In this document: piece by piece, positions 18,848 through 28,576 of the stretch
Numbering within the stretch: position 1 is the stretch's first letter
Layout of the letters: each line of letters starts with the position of its first letter
Assembly (NCBI GenBank): GCA_947175545.1
Contig: CAMWNI010000001.1
Span: forward strand, 1-64,000
Direction: 5' to 3'
Length of the DNA stretch: 64,000 nt
Source of the DNA: an uncultured Porphyromonadaceae bacterium
GTDB taxonomy: Bacteria > Bacteroidota > Bacteroidia > Bacteroidales > Muribaculaceae
Program-made: the position numbers and the translations under genes
The notes under the pieces: generated by a model
What the model was told of the DNA's origin: nothing
Databases searched by the model: none
The model's input: the letters and a program-made list of their open reading frames with translations, nothing else

Positions 18848-19648
18848 TCAGAGCAGTTCGGAAAAATGCAGTGGCAATCCGCTGCGCCAGAGCATAAGTT
18901 CCAGCCGACCATCAGAGCCAAGCTGACCAAGCGCGCCTCCGGTCGGCAGGCGCTGGCCCATTGTCACGAAACACTGCTTCAGGCCCTCGTAGCGACTGAC
19001 AAACTCATTCGGGTGTTGCATGATGACGATCCATCGGCCCGACGCGACGTCGAGATGAGCGTCAAGAACCGTTCCGCTATGAATTGCACTGACAGTAGCA
19101 TGACGCGTACTTTCGATGCGCGTAATCGTTCCGCCGACGGAGTCGCGACGCAACACCGTCTGGACCGGGGCGCGGAAACTCATTGACGACGCAACCACCG
19201 GAGTCACCACAGACAGATTATAGCGCTCGCGCTCGGTCCACTCGTCAACAAAGCGGCGTTCTGCCGCCGAGGCACTCAGCAGAGTGTCGACCACGGCAGG
19301 CACATTCTCAGCCGGCACGACGGAATCGACCTCGCCCGTCAAGATTGCGCGCACGTTCCCAATCCAGGCCGTCTGGACCGCCTGAAGCTCAATCAGCGAG
19401 TCGAGACGCAAGCCGTTCGCAACCTGTACGCGCCGCTGGTCCGGACGCATATAACCAGGCAGAATTGACCCGAGCGGGGTCAGCCCCAGCAGCAGGGCGA
19501 CCAACGCACTGACGGCCGCCACGCATACCGCTCCGAACAGCCAGGCGCGCGTGCGACTCATGCGCAGGGTCCAAAGCGAGTTCAGAGTGTTCTCACTGAC
19601 AAACGTCAGACGGTACCTCCTTGTAGTTTTAAAGCCTTTTTTTCTCAT
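18848..19648 (-). CDS. Membrane-anchored degenerate LytM/M23-like protein
   Basis: 266 aa. A basic N-terminus precedes one membrane anchor (about 37-58). A helical region (about 70-150) and a C-terminal LytM-like beta domain (about 165-266) follow. The beta domain keeps the AIHSGTVLDA and QHPNEFVSRYEGL strands, but YxHL reads YEGL and the usual HLHFE strand reads LELML. Zinc ligands are therefore missing, and it is likely a regulator or scaffold for murein hydrolases rather than an enzyme. A -7 TAAATTTG (complement of 19657-19664) stands only 8 bases before the ATG. Confidence 0.7.
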   Translation of the reverse strand: MRKKGFKTTRRYRLTFVSENTLNSLWTLRMSRTRAWLFGAVCVAAVSALVALLLGLTPLGSILPGYMRPDQRRVQVANGLRLDSLIELQAVQTAWIGNVRAILTGEVDSVVPAENVPAVVDTLLSASAAERRFVDEWTERERYNLSVVTPVVASSMSFRAPVQTVLRRDSVGGTITRIESTRHATVSAIHSGTVLDAHLDVASGRWIVIMQHPNEFVSRYEGLKQCFVTMGQRLPTGGALGQLGSDGRLELMLWRSGLPLHFSELL

Positions 19649-19696
19649 TTATGGTGCAAATTTATGTTTTTTCTCCCTTAAATCAAAAAAAGTTGC

Positions 19697-19704
19697 TAAC
19701 TTTG
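19697..19704 (+). promoter_or_regulatory. -7 box of the ilvE promoter
   Basis: TAACTTTG lies 53 bases before the ilvE ATG. A matching -33 TTTG is not evident. It diverges from the -7 box of the LytM-like gene at 19657-19664. Confidence 0.5.
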
Positions 19705-19757
19705 CCTCCGCATTATAGGTTATTCAGTTAACCGCAAAGGTAAAAAAGAACAAACTT

Positions 19758-20780
19758 ATGAAATCCAACGAACTTGACTGGGCAAATCTGTCATTCGGCT
19801 ATGTGCCGACCGATGTCAACGTGCGCTGCACGTTCCGTGACGGACAATGGGGGCCGATTGAAGAAACTGCCTCAGAGCATATCAACCTCCACATGGCCGC
19901 AACCGCACTCCATTACGGCCAAGAGATTTTCGAAGGTCTGAAAGCCTTCCGCGGCAAAGACGGAAAAATCCGTATTTTCCGCCTTGAGGAAAACGCCAAA
20001 CGCATCATCGAATCGGCCAAGGGCCTGATGATGGAACCGGTTCCGGCCGAAATTTTCTGCGAAATGGTCAAGCGGGTCGTAAAGGCCAACGAGCGCTTCA
20101 TTCCGCCCTACGGCTCAGGCGCATCGCTCTACATACGTCCGCTCGAAATCGGCATCAGCGCGCGCGTAGGCGTCAAACCCTCGTCAGAATACACCTTCAT
20201 TGTCTTCGTATCGCCCGTAGGCCCCTACTTCAAGGAAGGCTTCAAGCCGACCAACATCTGCGTCATGCGCGAATTTGACCGCGTGGCACCCAAGGGAACA
20301 GGTCGATGGAAAGTCGGCGGCAACTACGCCGCAAGCATCGCGGCAGGCGAGAAAGCCCACTCGCTCGGCTATAGCGCCGTTCTCTATCTTGACCCCCGCG
20401 AGAAAAAGTATCTTGACGAATGCGGTCCCGCCAATTTCTTCGCCATCAAGGATGGAAAATACATAACACCCGCCTCCGACTCAATCCTCCCTTCGATTAC
20501 CAATAAGAGCTTCATGCAGCTTGCGCGCGACATGGGTCTCGAAGTCGAGGAGCGTCACATTCCCATCGAAGAGTTGGACTATGTAAGCGAAGCCGCCGCC
20601 TGCGGCACGGCCGCCGTGGCCTCGCCCGTGGCTGAGGTCGATGACCTTGACACCGGCAAAAAATACATCATTGCCAAGGATGGCAAACCCGGCCCTGTGA
20701 CCACTGAACTCTACAACCGCCTGCGCGCAATTCAGCTTGGCGAAACCGAAGACATTCATGGCTGGAACACCATCCTTTGA
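19758..20780 (+). CDS. ilvE: Branched-chain amino acid aminotransferase
   Basis: 340 aa, class IV PLP aminotransferase of the long (eukaryote-like, BCAT_beta) type. It performs the last step of valine, leucine and isoleucine synthesis. The PLP lysine is Lys185 in WKVGGNYAAS. Other family blocks are LHYGQEIFEGLKAFRG, IRPLEIG and EAAACGTAAVASPV. It is cytoplasmic. The HD-domain gene starts inside its last 23 bases in another frame. Confidence 0.95.
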   Translation: MKSNELDWANLSFGYVPTDVNVRCTFRDGQWGPIEETASEHINLHMAATALHYGQEIFEGLKAFRGKDGKIRIFRLEENAKRIIESAKGLMMEPVPAEIFCEMVKRVVKANERFIPPYGSGASLYIRPLEIGISARVGVKPSSEYTFIVFVSPVGPYFKEGFKPTNICVMREFDRVAPKGTGRWKVGGNYAASIAAGEKAHSLGYSAVLYLDPREKKYLDECGPANFFAIKDGKYITPASDSILPSITNKSFMQLARDMGLEVEERHIPIEELDYVSEAAACGTAAVASPVAEVDDLDTGKKYIIAKDGKPGPVTTELYNRLRAIQLGETEDIHGWNTIL

Positions 20781-21270
20781 TTATCAACGAATAATTGACA
20801 AATACTATCCCGAAGGCACCCGCCTTCGGGATATTTATATGCGCCATGGCCGCTCCGTAGCTGCCCTAGCCCTTGAAATATCCTCACGCAAGCAACTTCC
20901 CCTATCCCCCGAGCAGATTGAAGCAGCCGCTATGGTCCACGACATCGGCATCTTTCTCTGTGATGCTCCGGGAATCTACTGTCACGGCTCGGAGCCTTAT
21001 ATTGCCCATGGGCCGCTCGGCGCCGCACTCCTGCGCCACGAAGGCGCACCGGAATGGGCGGCACGCGTGGCCGAACGCCACACCGGAGTGGGCATTGGCG
21101 ACCTGGTTCCGGAGACGATGCTTGAAAAACTGATTTGCTACGCTGACAAATTTTACTCCAAATCCGGCTCCATGGAGCGCAAACCCCTTGAACGCGTTGA
21201 GGCATCCATTGCCCGCTTCGGGGCCGACAACCTCGCCCGCTTCCACGCCCTACACTCCCTTTTCGCCTGA
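20758..21270 (+). CDS. HD-domain phosphohydrolase
   Basis: 170 aa. An HD-superfamily pattern is present: His in RHGRSV, the metal-binding His-Asp in AAMVHDIGIF, later histidines in HGPLG and ERHTGVG, and an Asp in CYADKFYSK. These predict a metal-dependent hydrolase of a nucleotide or other phosphate ester with unknown substrate. The ATG at 20758 (MAGTPSF) overlaps ilvE by 23 bases; a further start at 20737 would deepen the overlap and is less likely. Confidence 0.82.
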   Translation: MAGTPSFDYQRIIDKYYPEGTRLRDIYMRHGRSVAALALEISSRKQLPLSPEQIEAAAMVHDIGIFLCDAPGIYCHGSEPYIAHGPLGAALLRHEGAPEWAARVAERHTGVGIGDLVPETMLEKLICYADKFYSKSGSMERKPLERVEASIARFGADNLARFHALHSLFA

Positions 21271-21302
21271 CCGGCCGGCTCTATGATTTTATAGCAACGC
21301 CG

Positions 21303-22997
21303 TCAGTCTTTCTCCGCGGCCGTTACTTCTTCGGCAGTTTGCGAAGCGTCGTCAACCGGATCCTCCTTGGGATCTTCCGAGACCGCAGGGATGCGGGGGA
21401 AGATATCATCAGGGCCGGTTGGGCGCAAGTCAGCCTCCCAACGGAATTTGGGCAGGTAGAGGAGCGATCGTTTTGCAAGATAGAGGGGAGTGACCGTGCC
21501 GGTTGTTTCAGGCCAAAGGCGCGCACGCTCGATTTCGCGGTCTTTGAAATAAGCCTGAAGATAGCTGGACTCAAGGTTGACGATTTTGTTGACGGTTGAG
21601 TCATTTTCTTCAGGTAGCATTATTGCCTGAACAGAGCCGTTGAGTTCCAGTTCACGAAGATCGCCATCCTCAAACCGGGCAATCATTGCCTTGCCGCTCA
21701 TCTGGTTGAAAAATTCATCTTCAACGGCTTCAGCAACAAAGGCAAAGTCAGGAAGCTCAACGCGGTCAACGGTAGAGTCGTTAAGATGCACCTTGATTGT
21801 ATTGCCGAAAATCTGACGGTTTGCGTTCCAGACAATCGGGTTGCCATTCATGTGGAGCATCGAATCAGGTTCGACGAAGGTCATTGAGTCGCAAACGCCC
21901 TGAAGGTCGACGCGCCAGAAACGCACATCGGGGTTCACAACCATCAGACGCACGGAATCAGGAGTCAGAAACGTGCGGATTTCGCGTCCGTGGAGAAAAA
22001 GCGTATCAGGCTTGGAGAACTCCAGGGCGCGTGCGCGTCCGGTTGCGTAAGCGCTGTCAATCTGCTGGTTGAAATAGCCATAGTCTCCTTCCAGACGCAA
22101 GGAACGGGCCGAATCCGTGATGACCATGGCGCCGAATGCTTCGCCGATGCCTGTTGCGCGATTAAAGACGATTGAATCGCCCGTCAGGGTGTTTCCGCCG
22201 GAGGTGTGGACTGTCGAACGGTCAAGAAGGGTCGCCGTGTTGTTAGCAGTGTCGAAAATTCCGTTTGTGGTCACAATGTCGCCCTGACTGCCGGAAATGC
22301 GCGAAAAGACGGGCAACTCGGCAATGCGGCTGACTGTGTTGTACATCAGAGTGTCCGTAAACACCCGGATTGTATCTCCCTTGGCGTTAACACCGTTGAG
22401 ACGCACACGGGTGTAGAAGTTTGCTTCCTTGGTCGGGGGAGCATATTCTCCCTCGAATGAAACGAGAGTGTTCTGCGGGTCGGTCAGACGCCCGCCCTGG
22501 TCATAATAACCCAGGTTGATTGCCATTGAATAATTAAGCACCGGAGCCTCCAGCGTAACGTCACGATTAATCAGCCTGACGTCGCGCCCAATGCCATAAA
22601 CGGTTGCACGCTGCTCGGCTCCGGAATACTCCATTTCGTCGCCAAAGAGAAAAAGCGTATCGCCCTGCTCCATGCGTATGTTGCCAAAGGCCTCCATCGA
22701 GTCAGCCGGGAGCGAGGGTGAAGTGTAGAATCTCGCCGAATCGCAATACATGAACATGTCGCCGCGGCGAAACGTCACAGAGCCGACAAGAATTTGCACA
22801 TCAGGCTCAGAGGGGTCGACGCGCAGCGAGTCGGCCCGTTCAAGGAACACCCGGTTGGGCTGATAGCGGTCCTGGGCCGGCACCTGCGGAGAAATCGGGG
22901 TGGTGTCCGGCGCGGAAAGAAGCGACCTGCGCGGAGGAGCAGCCATGACGCCGGCTCCGAGCAGCAGCGCCATCATCAGCAGCGGAGCATGCTTCAT
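21303..22997 (-). CDS. OstA/LptA-like LPS transport protein
   Basis: 564 aa with a signal peptide (cleavage near residue 20). The body is a long run of beta-strand repeats typical of the LptA/OstA jellyroll, for example GSVTFRRGDMFMYCDSARFY, then GNIRMEQGDTLFLFGDEMEY. By family it forms part of the periplasmic bridge carrying LPS to the outer membrane. It is far longer than E. coli LptA (about 185 aa), as is usual for Bacteroidetes OstA-like proteins. The C-terminal 30 residues are acidic and low-complexity. It overlaps the upstream surA-like gene by 4 bases. Confidence 0.83.
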   Translation of the reverse strand: MKHAPLLMMALLLGAGVMAAPPRRSLLSAPDTTPISPQVPAQDRYQPNRVFLERADSLRVDPSEPDVQILVGSVTFRRGDMFMYCDSARFYTSPSLPADSMEAFGNIRMEQGDTLFLFGDEMEYSGAEQRATVYGIGRDVRLINRDVTLEAPVLNYSMAINLGYYDQGGRLTDPQNTLVSFEGEYAPPTKEANFYTRVRLNGVNAKGDTIRVFTDTLMYNTVSRIAELPVFSRISGSQGDIVTTNGIFDTANNTATLLDRSTVHTSGGNTLTGDSIVFNRATGIGEAFGAMVITDSARSLRLEGDYGYFNQQIDSAYATGRARALEFSKPDTLFLHGREIRTFLTPDSVRLMVVNPDVRFWRVDLQGVCDSMTFVEPDSMLHMNGNPIVWNANRQIFGNTIKVHLNDSTVDRVELPDFAFVAEAVEDEFFNQMSGKAMIARFEDGDLRELELNGSVQAIMLPEENDSTVNKIVNLESSYLQAYFKDREIERARLWPETTGTVTPLYLAKRSLLYLPKFRWEADLRPTGPDDIFPRIPAVSEDPKEDPVDDASQTAEEVTAAEKD

Positions 22998-24382
22998 TTC
23001 GACTTATTCTTCAGCCAGTTGTAACGCCAGTCGGGACAGTCGCTCCATCCCGGCTCGATACGGATATAGGTTTCAGCGATTTTCTTGTTAATCCAGTCGG
23101 CAAGGATGCGTTCGCGCTCCCGGTTTTCATACATTGCCTTAATCAGCTGATAGTCATTGGCGGCATCGGCGCGATGAGCATCAATGCGGTTCTTCAGCTT
23201 GACAATGGCAACGATGTCCTTTGCGCTGTGGAGGTCCTTCATGACGAATGCCTTTGAAACCTGCCCGGGCTGAAGATGAGACACCTCGCGGGCAATTTCC
23301 GACGGAAGTTCGCTCATTTTGAAGAGCGACGTGTTGTAATTGTTAGAGCGACGGTCCTGGTTTGTCATCAAGCCGCGGTTGTTGCGCGTATCCTTATCCT
23401 GACTGAGAACAGTCGCTGCATCCTCGAAGCTGAATTTTTCGTCGAGAATGTCAGCCCTGATTGAGTCAAGACGCATGCGGGCATCCTGGAGGTCCTTTTC
23501 CGCCACCTTCGGACGCATCAGTATGTGGCGAGTATTAATACGGTCGCCGCGTTTCTCAATCAGCTGGATAATGTGGAACCCATACTCGGTCTCGACAACT
23601 TTCGAGGCCTTCTTCGGATCGTTCAGGCTGAACGCGACTGCGGCATACTCAGGTGCGAGTTCGGCTCGCGCCACCATGCCGATTTCGCCGCCGAAATTGG
23701 ACGAATCGTCCTCGCCATACATAATGGCAAGGGTCGAGAACTCGGCGGTTCCGGCGTTCACGCGGTCAGCGAAACCACGAAGGCGGTCCTTGACATCCTC
23801 AATTGTTTCGCGGGGAATGTAAGGCGTCAGCGTAACAATCTGCACCTCGACCTGAGTCGGAACATAGGGAATCGAGTCAGCCGACAGTTTTTCGTAGTAA
23901 CGCCTGACCTGCGAGGGGGTGACCTTCAGTTTTGAGGTAAGCGCCTGCTGCACCTGGGTGACGCGATAGTTATTCGTCATTGTTTCGGTCAGAAACTCGC
24001 GCAACTGAGGAAGCGACTTGTGCATATATTCCTCCAGGCGCTCACGCGAGCCAATCTGGCCAATCCATTCGTTGATGCGGGAATCGACCTCAGCGGCAAT
24101 CACCGAGGGGTTGACTTCAACAGTGTCAAGGTCAGCCTGATGAAGATAAAGGCGCTCAAGGGCAATCTGTTCCGGAACAAAGCAATAAGGGTCTCCCTTG
24201 ATGGCGACTTTTTCCTGCTTCATCTGCTGATAAGTCTCCTCGACTTCGGAACGCCATATCGGCTGGTCGCCAATCATCCAGACAACCTCCTCGGCCGTGT
24301 TGGCCTCAGGGCCTGCCGCACGGACTCCGGCGGCAGCTGTGGCGGCAAGCATTGCCGCATATATAAGATGTTTCAGTCTCAT
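22994..24382 (-). CDS. SurA-like periplasmic peptidyl-prolyl isomerase
   Basis: 462 aa with a signal peptide (about 1-22). A SurA_N-like helical region (about 30-170) precedes two parvulin domains. The first is about 180-285 (FGGEIGMVARAEL, then ETEYGFHIIQLIEKR); the second starts at INTRHILMRPK, about 290-400. A C-terminal helix completes the chaperone core. By family it escorts beta-barrel proteins to the BAM machine. Translational coupling with the OstA-like gene joins outer-membrane protein and LPS biogenesis in one transcript. Confidence 0.88.
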   Translation of the reverse strand: MRLKHLIYAAMLAATAAAGVRAAGPEANTAEEVVWMIGDQPIWRSEVEETYQQMKQEKVAIKGDPYCFVPEQIALERLYLHQADLDTVEVNPSVIAAEVDSRINEWIGQIGSRERLEEYMHKSLPQLREFLTETMTNNYRVTQVQQALTSKLKVTPSQVRRYYEKLSADSIPYVPTQVEVQIVTLTPYIPRETIEDVKDRLRGFADRVNAGTAEFSTLAIMYGEDDSSNFGGEIGMVARAELAPEYAAVAFSLNDPKKASKVVETEYGFHIIQLIEKRGDRINTRHILMRPKVAEKDLQDARMRLDSIRADILDEKFSFEDAATVLSQDKDTRNNRGLMTNQDRRSNNYNTSLFKMSELPSEIAREVSHLQPGQVSKAFVMKDLHSAKDIVAIVKLKNRIDAHRADAANDYQLIKAMYENRERERILADWINKKIAETYIRIEPGWSDCPDWRYNWLKNKSK

Positions 24383-24400
24383 AAATATCTAATTAAAGCG

Positions 24401-24408
24401 CAAATTTA
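24401..24408 (-). promoter_or_regulatory. -7 box for the surA-ostA unit
   Basis: TAAATTTG on the minus strand lies 18 bases before the surA-like ATG. No clear -33 box is present. Confidence 0.5.
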
Positions 24409-24618
24409 GAAAAAATCCGCGACATTAACACACACAGGTTTCCTAAAAAAACAAAAAAATTATCCGTCATCACGACGAATAATCTTCTTACCTTAAATCT
24501 AATACCATGAAAAACTGGCGCGAAGTTAGATATTTTTACGAATTTGACAAAATACTTAACACTTTTTAACATATCTATTCTATAAAATTTCCGGGGTTGA
24601 ACCAGATGGCACTGTCAG

Positions 24619-24650
24619 TTTGTTTATTTCATGGAAAGTACGTAAATTTG
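24619..24650 (+). promoter_or_regulatory. Promoter of the nuclease-dut-TPR-envC operon
   Basis: -33 TTTG (24619-24622) and -7 TAAATTTG (24643-24650), 20 bp apart, lie 25 bases before the ATG at 24676. Confidence 0.75.
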
Positions 24651-24675
24651 CGGAAAATAAATTTTAATCCTATTA

Positions 24676-25746
24676 ATGATGAAGCGCATTTTAATTGCTT
24701 TTGCAGTCATTTTCAGCCTGGTAGGCGCGGCTCTGGCCCAGTCTCCCAAGTCAGGCAACCGCTATCGCGTGTACGGCATAGCATTTTACAACCTTGAGAA
24801 CCTGTTCGACACGATTAACACGAACGGGACCTACGACCTTGAGTACACTCCGCAAGGAGCTAAGCAGTGGGACACACGCAAGTATCAGAGCAAGATCCAC
24901 AACATGGCCTACGCAATCTCACAGCTCGCAACAAAGACAACCCCAAAGGGTCCGGCCATTATCGGCGTAAGCGAAATTGAAAACAAGTCGGTTCTTGACG
25001 ACCTCGTCGCAGACCCGCAGATTGCCTCATGGAATCTCCAGGTTGTCCACCATGACGGTCCGGACCGACGCGGAGTTGACGTCGGCCTGCTCTATAACCC
25101 CCGACAGTTCAAGTTTGAGAGCGTCGAGAACCATCGGCTCCACATCGAGTCATATCCGACGTTCCGTACCCGCGACCAGATGTGCGTGACAGGCACCCTC
25201 TCCGGCCAGCGCATCAGCGTGATTGTCAACCACTGGCCCTCGCGCCTCGGCGGCGAAGAGCAAAGCAGCTGGCTCCGCGAAGCCGCAGCCGCCCTGAGCA
25301 AACAGATTGCCGACTCGATCTGGGCAGTCGACCCCTCGCGCGGCGTCATCATCATGGGCGACCTCAACGACGACCCTGACAACAAGTCCGTCGCCAAGGT
25401 TCTCGGCGCAAAGAAGGACACCAAAGGCGTCGGCAAGCATGACTTCTACAATCCGTGGTGGCGTCTGCTCCGCGACAAGGGCATCGGCACGCTGGCCTAC
25501 AAAGGCGCATGGAATCTTTTCGACCAGATTGTCTTCTCCGGCAACCTTCTGCCTCAAAACGCAACCGAAACCGAACTTAACTTCTTCAAGCAGCAAGTCC
25601 ATAACCATGACTTCCTGATTGACCCCAACGGCACGCGCCAGGGCTATCCGTTGCGCACATTTGCCGCCGGAAGCTGGCTGAACGGCTATTCTGACCACTT
25701 CCCGACTGAAATCTTCCTGAAAATTGCAGTTCCGGCAGCGAAATGA
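24676..25746 (+). CDS. Secreted endonuclease/exonuclease/phosphatase-family protein
   Basis: 356 aa with a signal peptide (cleavage after ALA, about residue 21). The EEP fold motifs appear in order: the metal-binding Glu in [21 protein letters not shown], the His in [11 protein letters not shown], Asp-Leu-Asn in [10 protein letters not shown], and the final catalytic His in [10 protein letters not shown]. The substrate may be DNA, RNA or a phosphoester and cannot be fixed from sequence. ATG codons occur at 24676 and 24679. It is the first gene of a six-gene coupled run and overlaps dut by 4 bases. Confidence 0.9.
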   Translation: MMKRILIAFAVIFSLVGAALAQSPKSGNRYRVYGIAFYNLENLFDTINTNGTYDLEYTPQGAKQWDTRKYQSKIHNMAYAISQLATKTTPKGPAIIGVSEIENKSVLDDLVADPQIASWNLQVVHHDGPDRRGVDVGLLYNPRQFKFESVENHRLHIESYPTFRTRDQMCVTGTLSGQRISVIVNHWPSRLGGEEQSSWLREAAAALSKQIADSIWAVDPSRGVIIMGDLNDDPDNKSVAKVLGAKKDTKGVGKHDFYNPWWRLLRDKGIGTLAYKGAWNLFDQIVFSGNLLPQNATETELNFFKQQVHNHDFLIDPNGTRQGYPLRTFAAGSWLNGYSDHFPTEIFLKIAVPAAK

Positions 25747-26177
25747 ACGTAAAAATCGTTAACAACAGCGGATTTGACCTCCCGGAATATGAAACACCGG
25801 GATCGGCCGGAATGGATGTCCGCGCGGCCCTGAACGAGCCGATGACGCTTCAGCCCGGCGATCGCGCACTGATTCCGACCGGACTGCGCATCCAACTTCC
25901 AGAAGGCTACGAATGTCAGGTGCGTCCCCGCTCCGGACTCGCCCTTAAAAAGGGCGTCACGGTCCTGAACACCCCCGGGACGGTCGACGCCGACTATCGA
26001 GGCGAAATCGGCATCATTCTGATTAATCTCTCGCGCGAACCGTTTGAGATTGCTCCCGGCGAGCGCATTGCCCAACTGGTTATTAACCAATACACCCGAA
26101 TCCACTGGGAGCCGGTTGAACGCCTCGACGAAACGAAGCGCGGCGACGGCGGATTCGGCCACACCGGAACAAATTGA
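25743..26177 (+). CDS. dut: Deoxyuridine triphosphatase (dUTPase)
   Basis: 144 aa. It hydrolyses dUTP to dUMP and pyrophosphate, keeping uracil out of DNA and feeding thymidylate synthesis. The five trimeric dUTPase motifs are visible: [43 protein letters not shown] and the C-terminal arm [10 protein letters not shown]. It is cytoplasmic. It overlaps the genes on both sides by 4 bases. Confidence 0.96.
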   Translation: MNVKIVNNSGFDLPEYETPGSAGMDVRAALNEPMTLQPGDRALIPTGLRIQLPEGYECQVRPRSGLALKKGVTVLNTPGTVDADYRGEIGIILINLSREPFEIAPGERIAQLVINQYTRIHWEPVERLDETKRGDGGFGHTGTN

Positions 26178-27907
26178 ACAACAGAATCGCTCTAAAAATC
26201 TTATCTCCTTTAGTGTTGCTTCTTGGCGTCATGCCGGCTATCGCCGACAATGAAGCCAAGAGCGACTACTATTTTATGGAGGCGATGCGCCAGCGCTCGC
26301 TCGGCAACGACGCCGATGCCGAATCGCTGATGGAACGCGCCTTCGAACTCAATCCGGACCCGGCAAGCGAAATAGCCAAATCGGTTGCATTTGCCCGCAT
26401 TGCAACTGCCGGAAATGACACCGCCACATTCATTGATGCGCTTTCTCGGATTGACCGCTATGTGGAACTGAACCCTAACGATTCATACGCAGCCGTCAGC
26501 CTCGCAGACTATTATGCCCGCGCCGGACTCATCGAACGTGCGCTGCCGCTCTACGCCCGCGCGGACTCGCTCAACCCGACCCAACCGACGCTCGCGCTGC
26601 GCCACGCAAGGCTCCTTGAGATGATGCGTCGGCCCGACGACGCCCTTGAAGTTTATCGCCGCGTTGAAATGCGCGAGGGCAAGCGAACCCAACTGACCTA
26701 CGTCATTTCCAACCTATTGCTGAATCAGAAAAACGACACAATTGGCGCATTAGCCGAAGTCGAAGCCCTGACATCGGCCCTGCCGGGCGACATTGAGGCC
26801 CTGACCCTGGCCATCTCGGCCAACACCGCAACAAACCGCCCGGACGAGGCAATGCGCCTTGCCGCCAGAGCGATTCAGCTCGAACCGGACAACGAACCGC
26901 TCCATGAGTTCTGCATCCAGACCGCCTATGATCTGAAGGGAGCCGACGCCGCCTTCGATGCATTTGCCGGCTCTCTCGCGTCAGACGACCTTCCCGAGCA
27001 GGACAAGAGCGCTCTGCTCGGCTTTTTCGTCAACGGAATGAAAGTCAACCCGACGGATGAAATCACCCCTGTCTACTATAAGGCAACGGAACTGTTTGAA
27101 CAGAAATTCCCGGAAAACACGTCAGGGATGATACTCAGAGCGCGCCTGGCCCTACTTGAACGCGACTTTGAGCGGGCGGCCACTGAACTGGCCCATGCGT
27201 CCGCGCTTGAGCCGACCGTCGGTATTCTACGCTCGGAGCAGATAAGAATGCTCGTTCTGGACAATCGGCCCGAGCAGGGAATCGCCATTGGCGAGGACGC
27301 CCTCAGGACCGAAGGCCTGACTGACATCACGGAGGTCAGACTGATGCTCGCCGGCGCCTACATGAATATCAAGAACTATCGCGCGGCAGCCGAAACGCTG
27401 CGTCCGCTGATTGATGACCCTGACCTTGACGACGAAACGCGCGCCGAAATCATATCGACAATCGCCGACGCCGAACAGTTCTATCGGCCGGCGGAGGAAG
27501 TCGCCGCTCTCTATGAACGCGCAATCGCGCTTTTCCCCTCTTACAATCTGGCCAAGAATAATTATGCCTACATGATTGCCGAAAAGGGCGGAGACCTTAA
27601 CCGCGCCGAAGAACTGATTACGGCAGTGCTGAACGCCGGCGAGCGCCGACCTATTTATCTTGACACTGCCGCATGGGTTGCTTACAGACTTGGAAAATAC
27701 GGCCCCGCAATCGGCTACATGGACGAAGCCCTCGCACTTTTGCGCAATGAAGACCCGGAAGCGGAATTCATGCTCCACGCCGGCGATATATATTATCGGG
27801 CCGGAATGTCAGAAAAAGCGCTTGAATTCTGGCAAAAAGGACTCGAAACCGACCCCGAATCCAAAGATCTGAGGCTTCGGGTTGAACTAAAACGCATCCC
27901 CGAATGA
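26174..27907 (+). CDS. Exported tetratricopeptide-repeat protein
   Basis: 577 aa with a signal peptide (cleavage after AIA, about residue 24). Many TPR units follow, for example [17 protein letters not shown] and [18 protein letters not shown], with segments at roughly 30-270 and 290-570. The start is TTG at 26174, overlapping the dut stop as TTGA. It is favoured because it gives a full signal peptide. It is probably a periplasmic or outer-membrane-associated scaffold, encoded with a DUF4292 lipoprotein and an EnvC-like protein, a gene set I recall as conserved in Bacteroidetes. Confidence 0.82.
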   Translation: MNNRIALKILSPLVLLLGVMPAIADNEAKSDYYFMEAMRQRSLGNDADAESLMERAFELNPDPASEIAKSVAFARIATAGNDTATFIDALSRIDRYVELNPNDSYAAVSLADYYARAGLIERALPLYARADSLNPTQPTLALRHARLLEMMRRPDDALEVYRRVEMREGKRTQLTYVISNLLLNQKNDTIGALAEVEALTSALPGDIEALTLAISANTATNRPDEAMRLAARAIQLEPDNEPLHEFCIQTAYDLKGADAAFDAFAGSLASDDLPEQDKSALLGFFVNGMKVNPTDEITPVYYKATELFEQKFPENTSGMILRARLALLERDFERAATELAHASALEPTVGILRSEQIRMLVLDNRPEQGIAIGEDALRTEGLTDITEVRLMLAGAYMNIKNYRAAAETLRPLIDDPDLDDETRAEIISTIADAEQFYRPAEEVAALYERAIALFPSYNLAKNNYAYMIAEKGGDLNRAEELITAVLNAGERRPIYLDTAAWVAYRLGKYGPAIGYMDEALALLRNEDPEAEFMLHAGDIYYRAGMSEKALEFWQKGLETDPESKDLRLRVELKRIPE

Positions 27908-28530
27908 AAAAATATCTGCTTTTACTGTTAGTTGCCTTTACGGCCGTTGCCCTGTTGTCATCATGTCGCTCAAAGAAAAGCGCCGTAGAAACCAATACAC
28001 AGATTTCCGCCGAGGAAGCCACCTGGAAGAACGTGACTGTTCCCGTCAGGCTCGAACTGCTTGAGCCTCAGAAAATCTCCTTCAGCGGCCGCGCGACGCT
28101 TGTACGCGACGAATATGTCTACATCTCCGTGCGCATGCTCGGCTTTGAAGTGGCCCAACTCTACGTTTCTCCGACTGAGGCCGACGTTGTTATCAAACAA
28201 ATCAATAAAATGTGGATTCAGGAACCGATTGGCGAGAAATTCGCGCGCCTCAACCTTCCGTTCCAGGTCCTACAGGAAGCGATGCTTGGCGAACCAAAGG
28301 CAATTGAACGGCTGCCGAAGAACCTGGACCTCACCGTCAGCGGCACGAAAACATCGCCGGTGCTGACACTAAAGGCAGGTGCCAAGGGCAAGTCCGTCAC
28401 CGGACGCATGACCCTCAGTCTCAGCGAAGCGCAATGGGACTCAACGCGCCCCGCCACATTCTCGGCTCCAGGCTCTGACTATAAGAAGACCAACCTGAAA
28501 GGGCTGAAAGACGCACTGCCGTCACTCTGA
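27904..28530 (+). CDS. DUF4292 lipoprotein
   Basis: 208 aa. A lipobox LLSSC puts the lipidated Cys near residue 21. The mature part resembles the LolB/DUF4292 beta fold, with SFSGRATLVRDEYVYISVRM and RLNLPFQVLQEAMLGEP. Inferred role: outer-membrane lipoprotein handling or binding of a lipidic ligand. It is coupled by 4 bases to the TPR gene and lies 46 bases before the envC-like gene. Confidence 0.82.
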   Translation: MKKYLLLLLVAFTAVALLSSCRSKKSAVETNTQISAEEATWKNVTVPVRLELLEPQKISFSGRATLVRDEYVYISVRMLGFEVAQLYVSPTEADVVIKQINKMWIQEPIGEKFARLNLPFQVLQEAMLGEPKAIERLPKNLDLTVSGTKTSPVLTLKAGAKGKSVTGRMTLSLSEAQWDSTRPATFSAPGSDYKKTNLKGLKDALPSL

Positions 28531-28576
28531 CCCTATCTCTCCTTACACTCAACACATTATCTCATTCGCCCCCCTT

